Shown: positions 42,851-50,719 of the stretch, in pieces | How positions within the stretch are numbered: the first letter of the stretch is position 1 | Layout: every line of letters begins with the position of its first letter | DNA from: Maricaulis virginensis | GTDB taxonomy: Bacteria > Pseudomonadota > Alphaproteobacteria > Caulobacterales > Maricaulaceae | Assembly (NCBI RefSeq): GCF_027922185.1 | Contig: NZ_BSFE01000003.1 | Coordinates: 248,001-312,000, forward strand | Length of the DNA stretch: 64,000 bases | Direction: 5' to 3' | Position numbers and translations under genes: made by a program | Notes under the pieces: generated by a model | The model's database searches: none | Seen by the model: only the letters and a program-made list of their open reading frames with translations | Told to the model about the DNA's origin: nothing

Positions 42851-43258
42851 GTCGGCTCCCCTGCCTTTTGCGAACCCTCCCCAGGGGCCGCCCTGTCCCT
42901 CTGTCCGCTCGCGCGGATCCGATGCGCGCCTGCCGGATACAAGCGTCCGCCAAATATAAGGGCGGCGTTCCGGCTGTCTGCTCATCACCAGCGCAATTGC
43001 CATGCAGACTGCCCTGCACACGCAACGTGCCTCGATAATCTTCCTCTGCCAGGCTGATCCGGTCAAACGAAATGCGTCAATTAATTTGCACTGCAAAACA
43101 ATGGCTTGGAAGTTTTTGTGAGAGTGTTTCGCAAAGTAATTGCTATTAATTTTCACTCGCGATTATTTGTGCGTCTCATTCGCATATCGAGAGGCTTGCG
43201 TTCACGGCTTGTTCCGGTTTGCAGGATGGTGCTAAGTCTGGTGCAAACAGGGGGCGGA
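42851..43258. promoter_or_regulatory. AT-rich divergent intergenic region
   Basis: This 408-bp stretch between paralogue B and ruvC contains no gene I can support. From about 43060 to 43180 it is markedly AT-rich compared with its surroundings. It includes an inverted repeat TTTGCA-C-TGCAAA at 43085-43097 and a TTAATT-rich segment at 43145-43155. It must hold the promoters for the repeat-protein unit and for ruvCAB; exact boxes cannot be assigned. Confidence 0.5.
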
Positions 43259-43759
43259 ATGTCAGCAGCGGTCACTATTCTCGGTATCGATCCCGGATTG
43301 CGCCGGATGGGATGGGGCATCATCCGTGCGGACGGCACGCGGCTGAGCGCGGTCGCGCACGGCGTCGTGACCCCGCCGACCGAGGCGGCGCTCTCCGTGC
43401 GGCTCGATCACATTTTCCAGGCCGTGACAGATCTTGTGGCCGAGTACCGGCCGGATGAATCGGCGATCGAGGAAGCCTTCATGGCGGCGAACGCTGCATC
43501 TGCGCTGAAGCTGGGTCATGCCCGGGCAGCGGCGCTGCTCGCACCGGCTCGCGCGGGGCTACCGGTCAGCGAGTATGCGGCGCGGCTTGTGAAGAAGAGC
43601 GTCGTGGGAACCGGCGGGGCCGGCAAGGATCAGGTGGCGGCGATGGTCGGTGTGCTCCTGCCGGGCACGAAAGCAAAGGCCGATGCGGCCGACGCGCTGG
43701 CGGTCGCCATCTGTCACGCCCATCATCGCAAGGCCGCCAGCATCGGGAGCGCAGCATGA
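43259..43759 (+). CDS. ruvC: Holliday-junction endonuclease RuvC
   Basis: A 166-residue RNase-H-fold nuclease that resolves Holliday junctions. Acidic active-site residues are Asp11 (ILGIDPGLRRMGWG), Glu71 (SAIEEAFMAANA) and the DAADALAVAICH pair near residue 145. The core motif ALKLGHARAAALLAPARAGLPVSEYAARLVKKSVVGTGGAGKDQVAAMV is complete. The ATG at 43259 follows GGGGGCGG; longer upstream reading is through AT-rich intergenic DNA and is rejected. Its stop overlaps ruvA by ATGA. Confidence 0.96.
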   Translation: MSAAVTILGIDPGLRRMGWGIIRADGTRLSAVAHGVVTPPTEAALSVRLDHIFQAVTDLVAEYRPDESAIEEAFMAANAASALKLGHARAAALLAPARAGLPVSEYAARLVKKSVVGTGGAGKDQVAAMVGVLLPGTKAKADAADALAVAICHAHHRKAASIGSAA

Positions 43760-44403
43760 TCGGCATGCTCAAGGGTATCGTCGAGGCCGTCGGCGCCGAC
43801 GAAGCGGTGATCGACGTCAACGGCGTCGGCTATCTCGTCGGTTGCGCCTCGCGCACGCTCTCCCGGCTCGAGCCGGGCCAGCCTGTCACGCTGCATATCG
43901 AAACCCATGTCCGCGAAGACGCCTTTCGCCTGTTCGGCTTTCTCGAGGACATCGAGCGGGCCTGGTTCGTGCACCTGCAGAACATCCAGGGCGTCGGTGC
44001 CAAGGCGGCCTTCGCGATCCTCGACACCGTTCCGGTTTCCGAGATCGCCAATGCGGCCGCGCTGGGGGACAAGTCGACCTTTGCCCGCGCCAAGGGTGTC
44101 GGGCCGAAGCTCGCCACGCGTATCGCGACCGAGCTGAAGGACAAGGCGCCGCCGCAGGGGCGCAGCTTCTCGATCGGGCTGGCCCCGCACGCACCGGAAA
44201 CGGCGTCAGGCGGGACGGCGCCGCGCAAACCGGAGACGCCGGCGGGTGGCGCTTCGCGCGAAGACGCGGTCTCGGCCCTGACCAATCTGGGCTATCATGA
44301 AAGCCTCGCCCGGCAGGCGGTTGCCACCGTGCTGCGGGACAAGGGTGAGGATACGCCGCTCAATGATGTTATCCGCCTCTCGCTGAAAGAGCTGGCGCCA
44401 TGA
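43756..44403 (+). CDS. ruvA: Holliday-junction helicase subunit RuvA
   Basis: A 215-residue tetrameric junction-binding protein. Domain I starts MLKGIVEAVGADEAVIDVNGVGYLVGC, domain II carries the helix-hairpin-helix motifs (NIQGVGAKAAFAILD and AKGVGPKLATRIATELKDK), and the C-terminal domain III (REDAVSALTNLGYHESLARQAVATVL) contacts RuvB. The linker between domains II and III is Pro/Ala-rich and long. Translation is coupled to ruvC; ruvB follows after 46 bp. Confidence 0.96.
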   Translation: MIGMLKGIVEAVGADEAVIDVNGVGYLVGCASRTLSRLEPGQPVTLHIETHVREDAFRLFGFLEDIERAWFVHLQNIQGVGAKAAFAILDTVPVSEIANAAALGDKSTFARAKGVGPKLATRIATELKDKAPPQGRSFSIGLAPHAPETASGGTAPRKPETPAGGASREDAVSALTNLGYHESLARQAVATVLRDKGEDTPLNDVIRLSLKELAP

Positions 44404-44449
44404 TGCGGGCGGCTTTCTCCGTCGCGCGGATCGGTCTAGACCCGGTGTC

Positions 44450-45505
44450 ATGAGCGAGATGCCCGACAGCGATGATGACGAGCGCCTGGTCGGCCGGGAA
44501 CAGCAGACCGGCGACGGGCGGGACCGCGCGCTGCGGCCGCTCAGCTTTTCCGACTTCGTGGGCCAGAAGGCGGCCATCGCCAATCTCAAGGTCTTCGTCG
44601 AAGCGGCCCGCCGCCGCGAAGAGGCACTGGACCACGTCCTGCTGTCCGGACCGCCCGGTCTCGGCAAGACGACGCTGGCCCAGATCGTCGCGCGGGAAAT
44701 GGGGGTCGGCTTCCGGGCAACCTCGGGGCCCGTCATCGCGAAGGCCGGTGACCTCGCCGCCATCCTGACCAATCTGGAGCCGCGCGACGTTCTCTTTATC
44801 GACGAAATCCACCGGCTTGCTCCCGCGGTCGAGGAAATCCTCTACCCTGCCATGGAGGACTTCTGCCTCGATCTCGTGATCGGCGAGGGGCCTTCCGCCC
44901 GCACGGTCCGGATCGAGCTGCCGCCATTCACACTGGTCGGCGCCACTACTCGGGCTGGCCTGCTGGCAACGCCGCTGCGTGACCGGTTCGGTGTGCCTGT
45001 CCGGCTGGAATTCTACGACGAGGCCGAGCTCGGCTTTATCGTCTCGCGGGCGGCCAGCAAGTTCGGCATCGACGCCACCCCGGACGGGGCTCGCGAGATC
45101 GCGCGCCGGGCCCGCGGCACGCCGCGTGTGGCCGGCCGTCTGTTGCGCCGGGTTCGCGACTTTGCCGAGGCTGAAGGGGCAACCGAGATATCCGCACCTG
45201 TCGCGGATCGCGCCCTGGGGCGTCTGGAAGTCGATGCGCTGGGACTGGACAGCCTGGACCGCCGCTATCTCAGGGCGCTCACCGAGAGCTTCGGCGGAGG
45301 GCCCGTCGGGGTCGAGACGCTTGCTGCGGCACTCGCCGAGGCGCGCGACGCGCTGGAGGACGTGGTCGAACCCTTCCTGATCCAGCAGGGCTTCATCCAG
45401 CGCACACCGCGCGGCCGACTGGCCGCGGCGAGGGCATGGGAACATCTCGGGCTGGCGCCGCCGCAAAGCGGCAACACGGGTCAGACCGGCCTGTTCGGCA
45501 AGTAG
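44450..45505 (+). CDS. ruvB: Holliday-junction helicase ATPase RuvB
   Basis: A 351-residue AAA+ motor for branch migration. After a short acidic N-terminal tail it shows ALRPLSFSDFVGQKAAIANLKVFVEAAR, Walker A GPPGLGKTTLAQIVARE, Walker B VLFIDEIHRLAPAVEEILYPAMEDF, sensor TRAGLLATPLRDRFGVPVRLEFY, and the arginine-finger region. The winged-helix C-terminal domain ends in IQQGFIQRTPRGRLAAARAWEHLGL. It completes ruvCAB and converges on the hybrid histidine kinase 11 bp downstream. Confidence 0.97.
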   Translation: MSEMPDSDDDERLVGREQQTGDGRDRALRPLSFSDFVGQKAAIANLKVFVEAARRREEALDHVLLSGPPGLGKTTLAQIVAREMGVGFRATSGPVIAKAGDLAAILTNLEPRDVLFIDEIHRLAPAVEEILYPAMEDFCLDLVIGEGPSARTVRIELPPFTLVGATTRAGLLATPLRDRFGVPVRLEFYDEAELGFIVSRAASKFGIDATPDGAREIARRARGTPRVAGRLLRRVRDFAEAEGATEISAPVADRALGRLEVDALGLDSLDRRYLRALTESFGGGPVGVETLAAALAEARDALEDVVEPFLIQQGFIQRTPRGRLAAARAWEHLGLAPPQSGNTGQTGLFGK

Positions 45506-45516
45506 ACCGCAGCCCG

Positions 45517-47304
45517 TCAGGCGCTGCGTCTGGCCACGGCCGGCATTGCGGCGCCATGTGTATGCTGCCCGAGGACTTCCAGCAGGGCTTCCCGCGAAAT
45601 CGGCTTTGCGATCACGCCGGTCATTCCTGCGGATAGATACTCGTTGACATGGGCCGGCATCACATTGGCTGTCACGGCATAGACCGGTACCGGTGCGCGT
45701 CCCGCGGCTGCTTCCCGCTCGCGCAGCTGCCGGGTCGCGGCGATCCCGTCGAGTACGGGCATCCGGGAATCCATCAGGACAAGATCGAAATCGCCGCTTG
45801 CGAGTGCGTCGAGGGCCTGCTGTCCGTCCTCGACCATCACGAGCGTCTCCGTCACATCGGCCAGCAAGGCTTTCAACACCATGCGATTGGTCAGATTGTC
45901 GTCCGCCGCAAGCACGCGCAGCCGCAGGCCGCGCAGGGCGCTATCGCACAGGGCCGACGGGCAGCCGCAATCCAGCGCGGGCGCCGCAACGCCAGCCTGA
46001 TTCACACGCAGCCGGACACGGAAAGTCGAACCGGAGCCCGGCGTGCTGTCGACACCGATCTCGCCAGCCATCAGCTCGCACAGGCGCCGGCAGATCGCCA
46101 GTCCCAGCCCCGTGCCGCCGAACGTGCGGGCAGTTCCGGCTCCGGCCTGGGTGAAGGGCTGGAAGAGGCGTTCGACGTCCGGCGCGGCAATCCCGATCCC
46201 GGTATCGCGCACGGTGATCAGGATGTCCCGTCCCGGCAAGCCTGTGGCGCGCTCGCAGTCGATTTCGACGCGAACGTCGCCTTCGGCCGTGAACTTGATG
46301 GCGTTGGAGACCAGGTTGTTGAGAATCTGGCTGATCCGAACCGGGTCGCCGATCAGGTCCTCCTGCGCCCCCTCGCTCAGCGCGATGGAGAAACCGATCC
46401 CCTTTTCCCGGGCCGCCGGGCCGTAGAGCGCTTCCACGGTTCCCGCGACATCGGCGAGATTGAAACGGGTGGCCTCGATCTCCAGCTTGCCGGCCTCGAT
46501 CTTGGACAGGTCCAGCACATCATTGACCAGACGCAGCAACAGGCGGCCGGACCGGGCCAGCGTTTCGGCCTGCCGCTTGTGCGCGTCGGGAATGTCGGCC
46601 TTCTCCAGCGCCTGTGCCATGCCCAGCACGGCATTCATCGGAGTGCGGATTTCGTGGCTCATGCCGGCGAGAAAATCCGACTTGGCGCGATTGGCGGCAT
46701 TGGCGCTCTGGCGTGCCCGCTCGAGCGCCCGTCCGGCTCCCTCCAGCTCGTGCTGGAACACCGATGTGGCGATGCCGACCCCCAGGGTCAGGATGAAAAG
46801 GACGTTGGTGTTCCAGCCGACCTGGTAGTCGGAAATATCGGCGGTATAAGGGTTCTCGATCGAGCCGCGGAACGCGTAGAGGACAAGCATGGTCATGCAG
46901 CACAGCACGGCGACGGCCAGGCCCGAGCGATAGCCGATCAGAAAGGCTGCGGGGATCGGCATGGCGACGAAGTAGAACGCTGCGGGGTGGTACATGCCGC
47001 CGATTGTGCCGATCATGCCCGTGACCATGCAGTAGAGCGCGACGCACAGTGCGACGCCGGCGGGTTTGACCAGTCTGGCATTGCGCGTGATGAAAGGGAT
47101 CAGGAGTGCGCTGGCGGGGATGATAACGCCGGACAGTGCCTGCACGGGGTATACATCGAACGTCTGGAGAAGGTTCAGCGTGCCCGAGAAACCGCCGAGC
47201 ACGGCCACCGTGATCGCCATGACATTGAGCATGCGCTCACGCGCGGCGCGCAGGATGTCACCGTCCCGGACCGGCGGCCATGCCAGTTCCCACAGCTTTC
47301 TCAT
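45517..47304 (-). CDS. Hybrid histidine kinase with C-terminal receiver
   Basis: A 595-residue membrane sensor kinase. Residues about 25-185 hold five to six transmembrane helices with little periplasmic sequence. A short coiled coil leads to HisKA with His217 (SHEIRTPMNAVLG). The HATPase follows (NLVSNAIKFTAEG, VRDTGIGIAAPDVERLF, FGGTGLGLAICRRLC), then a receiver with Asp512 (LVLMDSRMPVLDGIAATRQLR). The signal and the output partner are unknown; hybrid kinases usually feed a phosphotransfer protein. The start at 47304 has AGGGGG nine bases upstream. It is inverted inside the otherwise conserved ruvCAB-ybgC-tol block, and shares an 80-bp divergent promoter gap with ybgC. Confidence 0.9.
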   Translation of the reverse strand: MRKLWELAWPPVRDGDILRAARERMLNVMAITVAVLGGFSGTLNLLQTFDVYPVQALSGVIIPASALLIPFITRNARLVKPAGVALCVALYCMVTGMIGTIGGMYHPAAFYFVAMPIPAAFLIGYRSGLAVAVLCCMTMLVLYAFRGSIENPYTADISDYQVGWNTNVLFILTLGVGIATSVFQHELEGAGRALERARQSANAANRAKSDFLAGMSHEIRTPMNAVLGMAQALEKADIPDAHKRQAETLARSGRLLLRLVNDVLDLSKIEAGKLEIEATRFNLADVAGTVEALYGPAAREKGIGFSIALSEGAQEDLIGDPVRISQILNNLVSNAIKFTAEGDVRVEIDCERATGLPGRDILITVRDTGIGIAAPDVERLFQPFTQAGAGTARTFGGTGLGLAICRRLCELMAGEIGVDSTPGSGSTFRVRLRVNQAGVAAPALDCGCPSALCDSALRGLRLRVLAADDNLTNRMVLKALLADVTETLVMVEDGQQALDALASGDFDLVLMDSRMPVLDGIAATRQLREREAAAGRAPVPVYAVTANVMPAHVNEYLSAGMTGVIAKPISREALLEVLGQHTHGAAMPAVARRSA

Positions 47305-47384
47305 GCCATCCGGCCCCCTTGCCGACTTTCCCTGTCTCGTCCCGTTGCGCATTCTGGCGGCAGGACGCTGAAAATGGATTAACG

Positions 47385-47858
47385 ATGACAGACTTGATGC
47401 CCGCATCCGGCAGTTTCGGGCCGGACCGCATTCACCGGCTGCCGGTGCGCGTGTATTACGAGGACACCGACTTCTCCGGCATCGTCTACCATGCGCGGTA
47501 TCTGCACTTCTTCGAGCGCGGGCGGACGGAAAGCCTGCGCGCCATCGGCATTCACCACTCCGAACTGGCCGCCGCCGACGAGCCGCTCGCCTTCGCGGTC
47601 CGGCGGATGAATGTCGAATTCGAAAAGGCGGCACGGGTGGATGACGTTCTTGTTGTCGAAACCCTCTACCGGCCGCAGAAGGGCGCGCGCCTGATGATCG
47701 ACCAGAGGATCCGCCGCGGCCCCGAAACGATCGCCGGTGCACAGGTGCAGGCGGTCTGTATTGACGGCACCGGCCGGGCCAAGCGGCCGCCGCGATCCAT
47801 GGCGGAGCGTTGGGCGTCGTTTGTGCTTCCGGCAGATGCCGACTGGCCGTCGGTTTGA
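47385..47858 (+). CDS. ybgC: Acyl-CoA thioesterase YbgC
   Basis: A 157-residue hot-dog-fold thioesterase of the tol-pal-associated YbgC family. The N-terminal signature is VRVYYEDTDFSGIVYHARYLHFFERGRTESLRAIG, with the catalytic Asp and the Tyr/His pair, followed by FAVRRMNVEFEKAARVDDVLVVETLY. It hydrolyses short-chain acyl-CoA or acyl-ACP and is thought to link phospholipid metabolism with the envelope machinery. It lies at the start of the tol cluster as in most proteobacteria, but a further gene stands between it and tolQ. Confidence 0.93.
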   Translation: MTDLMPASGSFGPDRIHRLPVRVYYEDTDFSGIVYHARYLHFFERGRTESLRAIGIHHSELAAADEPLAFAVRRMNVEFEKAARVDDVLVVETLYRPQKGARLMIDQRIRRGPETIAGAQVQAVCIDGTGRAKRPPRSMAERWASFVLPADADWPSV

Positions 47859-47959
47859 ATTCCTTCATTTCCGCAGGGGCTTGCGACATCGCAGCGTAGA
47901 GGGTTACGTTGAGAAAAAGGGGGCCTCGGTTGGACGAAGGACAGGACAAGCAGGCGGGC

Positions 47960-48577
47960 ATGTCTGGCCGCCCGCCCAATTTCGGCTTTTCCGTCACCCG
48001 TGTTCTGCAGGACGGGCCCGATACTTTCGTGAAAGCCGTGCATGAGCCGGAAGGCGGTGCCGAGGCCTGGCTGACGATGAGCCTGATCCGGACCGACGAC
48101 AGCGGTCTGATGTCGGTGCGCCGGCAGATTTCCGTAAGTCCGGTCTGCGAAGAGCGGATCGTGTCGTCGATGGCGGCCTATGCCATTCCGAACGGGCCGC
48201 AGGAGAACACCGAGACCAGCCGGGCCCAGGTGCGCGGGTTCATCGCCGCCGTGATGGCCGGTGCCGACCGGGCAACGCTCGAACCCTTCATCGATCGCGT
48301 CGCCTTCGATCTTCTGCGGGCCGGACCGAGCGGCGAGCGGGAACGTCTCGATCAACTCATTGCCCGGCGCGGGCCGCGCGACGGTGTTCGCTATCACGGG
48401 ATCGACGATCTGGTCGCCGAGGGCGATTTCGTTGCGGTTTTCTCCTGTTTCGACGATGCAGGCCAGAATTTCAGGGCCTGCGACCTGTTCCGCCTGGCCG
48501 ACGGGATGATCGTGGAACACTGGGACGCGATCCAGCCGGTCGCCTCGCATACAGTGGCCCATAACGACGAGTCCTGA
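47960..48577 (+). CDS. NTF2/SnoaL-like hypothetical protein
   Basis: A soluble protein of about 205 residues. The C-terminal half (residues about 85-200: RAQVRGFIAAVMAGADRATLEPFIDRVAFD ... YHGIDDLVAEGDFVAVFSCF ... ACDLFRLADGMIVEHWDAIQPV) has the pattern of the SnoaL/NTF2-like cone fold, typical of DUF-type or ketosteroid-isomerase-like proteins. The N-terminal part is unassigned. The start is uncertain: an ATG at 47960, or TTG codons at 47930 (after AGGGGG) and 47909. It lies between ybgC and tolQ, where such a gene is not usual; its link with Tol is unknown. Confidence 0.7.
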   Translation: MSGRPPNFGFSVTRVLQDGPDTFVKAVHEPEGGAEAWLTMSLIRTDDSGLMSVRRQISVSPVCEERIVSSMAAYAIPNGPQENTETSRAQVRGFIAAVMAGADRATLEPFIDRVAFDLLRAGPSGERERLDQLIARRGPRDGVRYHGIDDLVAEGDFVAVFSCFDDAGQNFRACDLFRLADGMIVEHWDAIQPVASHTVAHNDES

Positions 48578-48740
48578 TCGTCGCACGGATATGCTATCCC
48601 TCCCGAAATTCGCCTTATTCGCTGTGCATAGCGGGCCGGACCGCAGGACCGGGTAGCCGTCAGGCACTCAATATGCATGGTGTCATACCGGTTTAGTCTC
48701 GCCGCGTCGGAACGGAGCGGCCGATCCAGAGGGTAGGTTC

Positions 48741-49409
48741 ATGGAATCGAGTGTCGTCGAGGTTGCGCAGGCCGTCGAAGGGTTCAGCTTCTATGCGCTC
48801 TTCATGCGCGCCGACTGGGTGGTGAAAAGCGTGATGGGCATTCTGGCCTTCATGTCCGTCTGGTCCTGGGCCATTGCCATCGACAAGGCATTTCACCTGC
48901 GCGGTCTGCATGCCAAGGCGCGCCATTTCGAGCGCGAATTCTGGGCCGGCCGGTCGCTCGACGCCCTGACCGACCAGTTCGCCAAGAACCCCAGGGAGCC
49001 GTTTTCGCGGGTCTTCGCGGCGGGGCTGCGCGAATGGAATGGCGACAATGCCGGCGGCCGCGTGTCCAAGGCAGCCGGTGCCGAAGCGGGCCGGCAGATG
49101 ACCAATACCGAAGGCGGGCTCGGCATCCTGGCGACGATCGCCTCGGCGGCACCCTTTATCGGCCTGTTCGGTACGGTCTGGGGCATCATGAATGCCTTCC
49201 GCTCGATCGCCGCATCGCAGGATACCAATCTCGCCGTCGTTGCGCCCGGCATCGCCGAGGCGCTGTTCGCCACCGCGCTGGGCCTTCTGGCGGCTGTGCC
49301 TGCAGTGATCTTCTTCAACGCCCTGTCCGCCAATCTCGCCAAATACGGCGCCCGGCTGGACGGTTTCGTCGACGAGCTGTCGGCGCTGGCCGAGCGGGAC
49401 GGGAACTAG
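48741..49409 (+). CDS. tolQ: Tol-Pal proton-channel subunit TolQ
   Basis: A 222-residue inner-membrane protein of the TolQ/ExbB/MotA family with three transmembrane helices (about 26-46, 131-155 and 170-192). Signatures are EGGLGILATIASAAPFIGLFGTVWGIMNAF and APGIAEALFATALGLLAAVPAVIFFN. Five copies surround a TolR dimer to form the proton motor for outer-membrane constriction at division. AGGGTAGG precedes the ATG. It is the first of five consecutive tol-pal genes. Confidence 0.96.
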   Translation: MESSVVEVAQAVEGFSFYALFMRADWVVKSVMGILAFMSVWSWAIAIDKAFHLRGLHAKARHFEREFWAGRSLDALTDQFAKNPREPFSRVFAAGLREWNGDNAGGRVSKAAGAEAGRQMTNTEGGLGILATIASAAPFIGLFGTVWGIMNAFRSIAASQDTNLAVVAPGIAEALFATALGLLAAVPAVIFFNALSANLAKYGARLDGFVDELSALAERDGN

Positions 49410-49412
49410 ATC

Positions 49413-49847
49413 ATGGCCGTTTCCCTGGACAGCGGCGGATCCGGTCGCGGCCGCGCCCGCTGGAAGCCCAAGGCGGAGATCAATGTCACGCCCTTCGTCG
49501 ACGTGATGCTGGTGCTGCTGATCGTTTTCATGATCACGGCGCCGCTGCTGACCGTCGGCGTGCCGGTCGATCTGCCCGAAACCGAAGCGCGCAACCTGCC
49601 GTCGGGCGAGGAGCCGCTGACCATCACCATCACGGCCGAGGGCGGGATTTTCCTGCAGGAAACCGAAGTCGAACTCGCCGAACTGGCGCCGCGCCTGCGG
49701 GCCATTGCGGGCACCGGCTATGAGAGCCGCATCTACATCCGTGCCGACGATGGCGCGGCATACGGTGAAGTCGCGCGCGTGATGGCCAATATCAATGCGG
49801 CCGGCTTCACCAATCTGGGCCTGGTGACGGACCCGATCGAGCGGTAG
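49413..49847 (+). CDS. tolR: Tol-Pal proton-channel subunit TolR
   Basis: A 144-residue ExbD/TolR protein. A basic cytoplasmic N-terminus is followed by EINVTPFVDVMLVLLIVFMITAPLL, whose Asp in the membrane helix is the proton-carrying residue. The periplasmic domain carries VDLPETEARNL and YIRADDGAAYGEVARVMANINAAGF. It lies 3 bp after tolQ and works with it as stator and rotor. Confidence 0.96.
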   Translation: MAVSLDSGGSGRGRARWKPKAEINVTPFVDVMLVLLIVFMITAPLLTVGVPVDLPETEARNLPSGEEPLTITITAEGGIFLQETEVELAELAPRLRAIAGTGYESRIYIRADDGAAYGEVARVMANINAAGFTNLGLVTDPIER

Positions 49848-49858
49848 CGGAGCCATCC

Positions 49859-50695
49859 GTGCGAGGTCTTGTTCTCTCTCTCCTTGTACATGCCGGCATT
49901 CTGGCGGCGGGGCTGGTCTATCTGCCCCGCGCGGCACAGGTGTTCGAGAACACGCCGATCGTGCCGGTCGAACTGGTCACGGTATCCGATGTGACCAATG
50001 TGCGCGCAGCCGCTCCGGAGCCGGAACCGGTGGAAGAGGAGCCCGCCGAGGAAGAGACCGTCGAGGACGCGATCGAGACCCCGCCGCCCGCTCCGGAGCC
50101 TGAACCGGAGCCAGAGCCTGAACCGGAACCCGTCGCTCCGGAACCTGACGCCGAACCCGAGCCGGAACCCGAACCGGTTGAGGAAGCGCCGGTCGAGGAG
50201 GAAGAGCCCGAACCGGAGCCCGAGCCGCAACCGGAACCCGTGCGCCGCGAGCCGCAGCGTCCGGCCGAGCCGTCTCTGGAAGACATGCTGGGCAATATCG
50301 AGCGTCAGGTCGCCCAGAGCCGCGACCAGGGTACGCCCGACACCGGCGAACGCCGCCGTTCGGCCGGCGATGGCGAGCAGATGACGGCGACGCTGCAGGA
50401 CATGCTGCAAAGCCATCTGGCGCGCTGCTGGCGCAATTCCCTCGACGCACCGGATCCGGACGAACTGGCTGTGCGGATCGTGTTCAGCCTCGACCGCAAT
50501 GGCGAACTGACGAGTCCGCCACGCCTGGTCGACCAGGCGCGCGTGCTCAATTCGCCCAACCCCTATCTCCGCGTCGCAGGCGAACGGGCCTTGCGGGCCG
50601 CGAACCAATGTGCGCCCTATCCGTTGCCTCCGGAGCATTATTCGCAATGGCGTCAAATTGAGGTCAATTTCGCGCCGTCCTTATACAGCCGCTGA
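49859..50695 (+). CDS. tolA: TolA-like envelope-spanning protein
   Basis: A 278-residue protein occupying the TolA slot. One N-terminal transmembrane helix (LVLSLLVHAGILAAGLVYL) is followed by an unusual linker of about 100 residues made of Pro-Glu repeats (EPEPEPEPEPEPVAPEPDAEPEPE), replacing the Ala/Lys-rich helix of enterobacterial TolA. The C-terminal domain (about 165-278) has the TolA/TonB pattern MLQSHLARCWRNSL and VRIVFSLDRNGELTSPPRLV, with the conserved Cys pair. The start is a GTG at 49859. It transmits TolQR energy to Pal and TolB. Confidence 0.88.
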   Translation: MRGLVLSLLVHAGILAAGLVYLPRAAQVFENTPIVPVELVTVSDVTNVRAAAPEPEPVEEEPAEEETVEDAIETPPPAPEPEPEPEPEPEPVAPEPDAEPEPEPEPVEEAPVEEEEPEPEPEPQPEPVRREPQRPAEPSLEDMLGNIERQVAQSRDQGTPDTGERRRSAGDGEQMTATLQDMLQSHLARCWRNSLDAPDPDELAVRIVFSLDRNGELTSPPRLVDQARVLNSPNPYLRVAGERALRAANQCAPYPLPPEHYSQWRQIEVNFAPSLYSR

Positions 50696-50719
50696 TCGAT
50701 CAGACTGGAGTTTCGCCGC

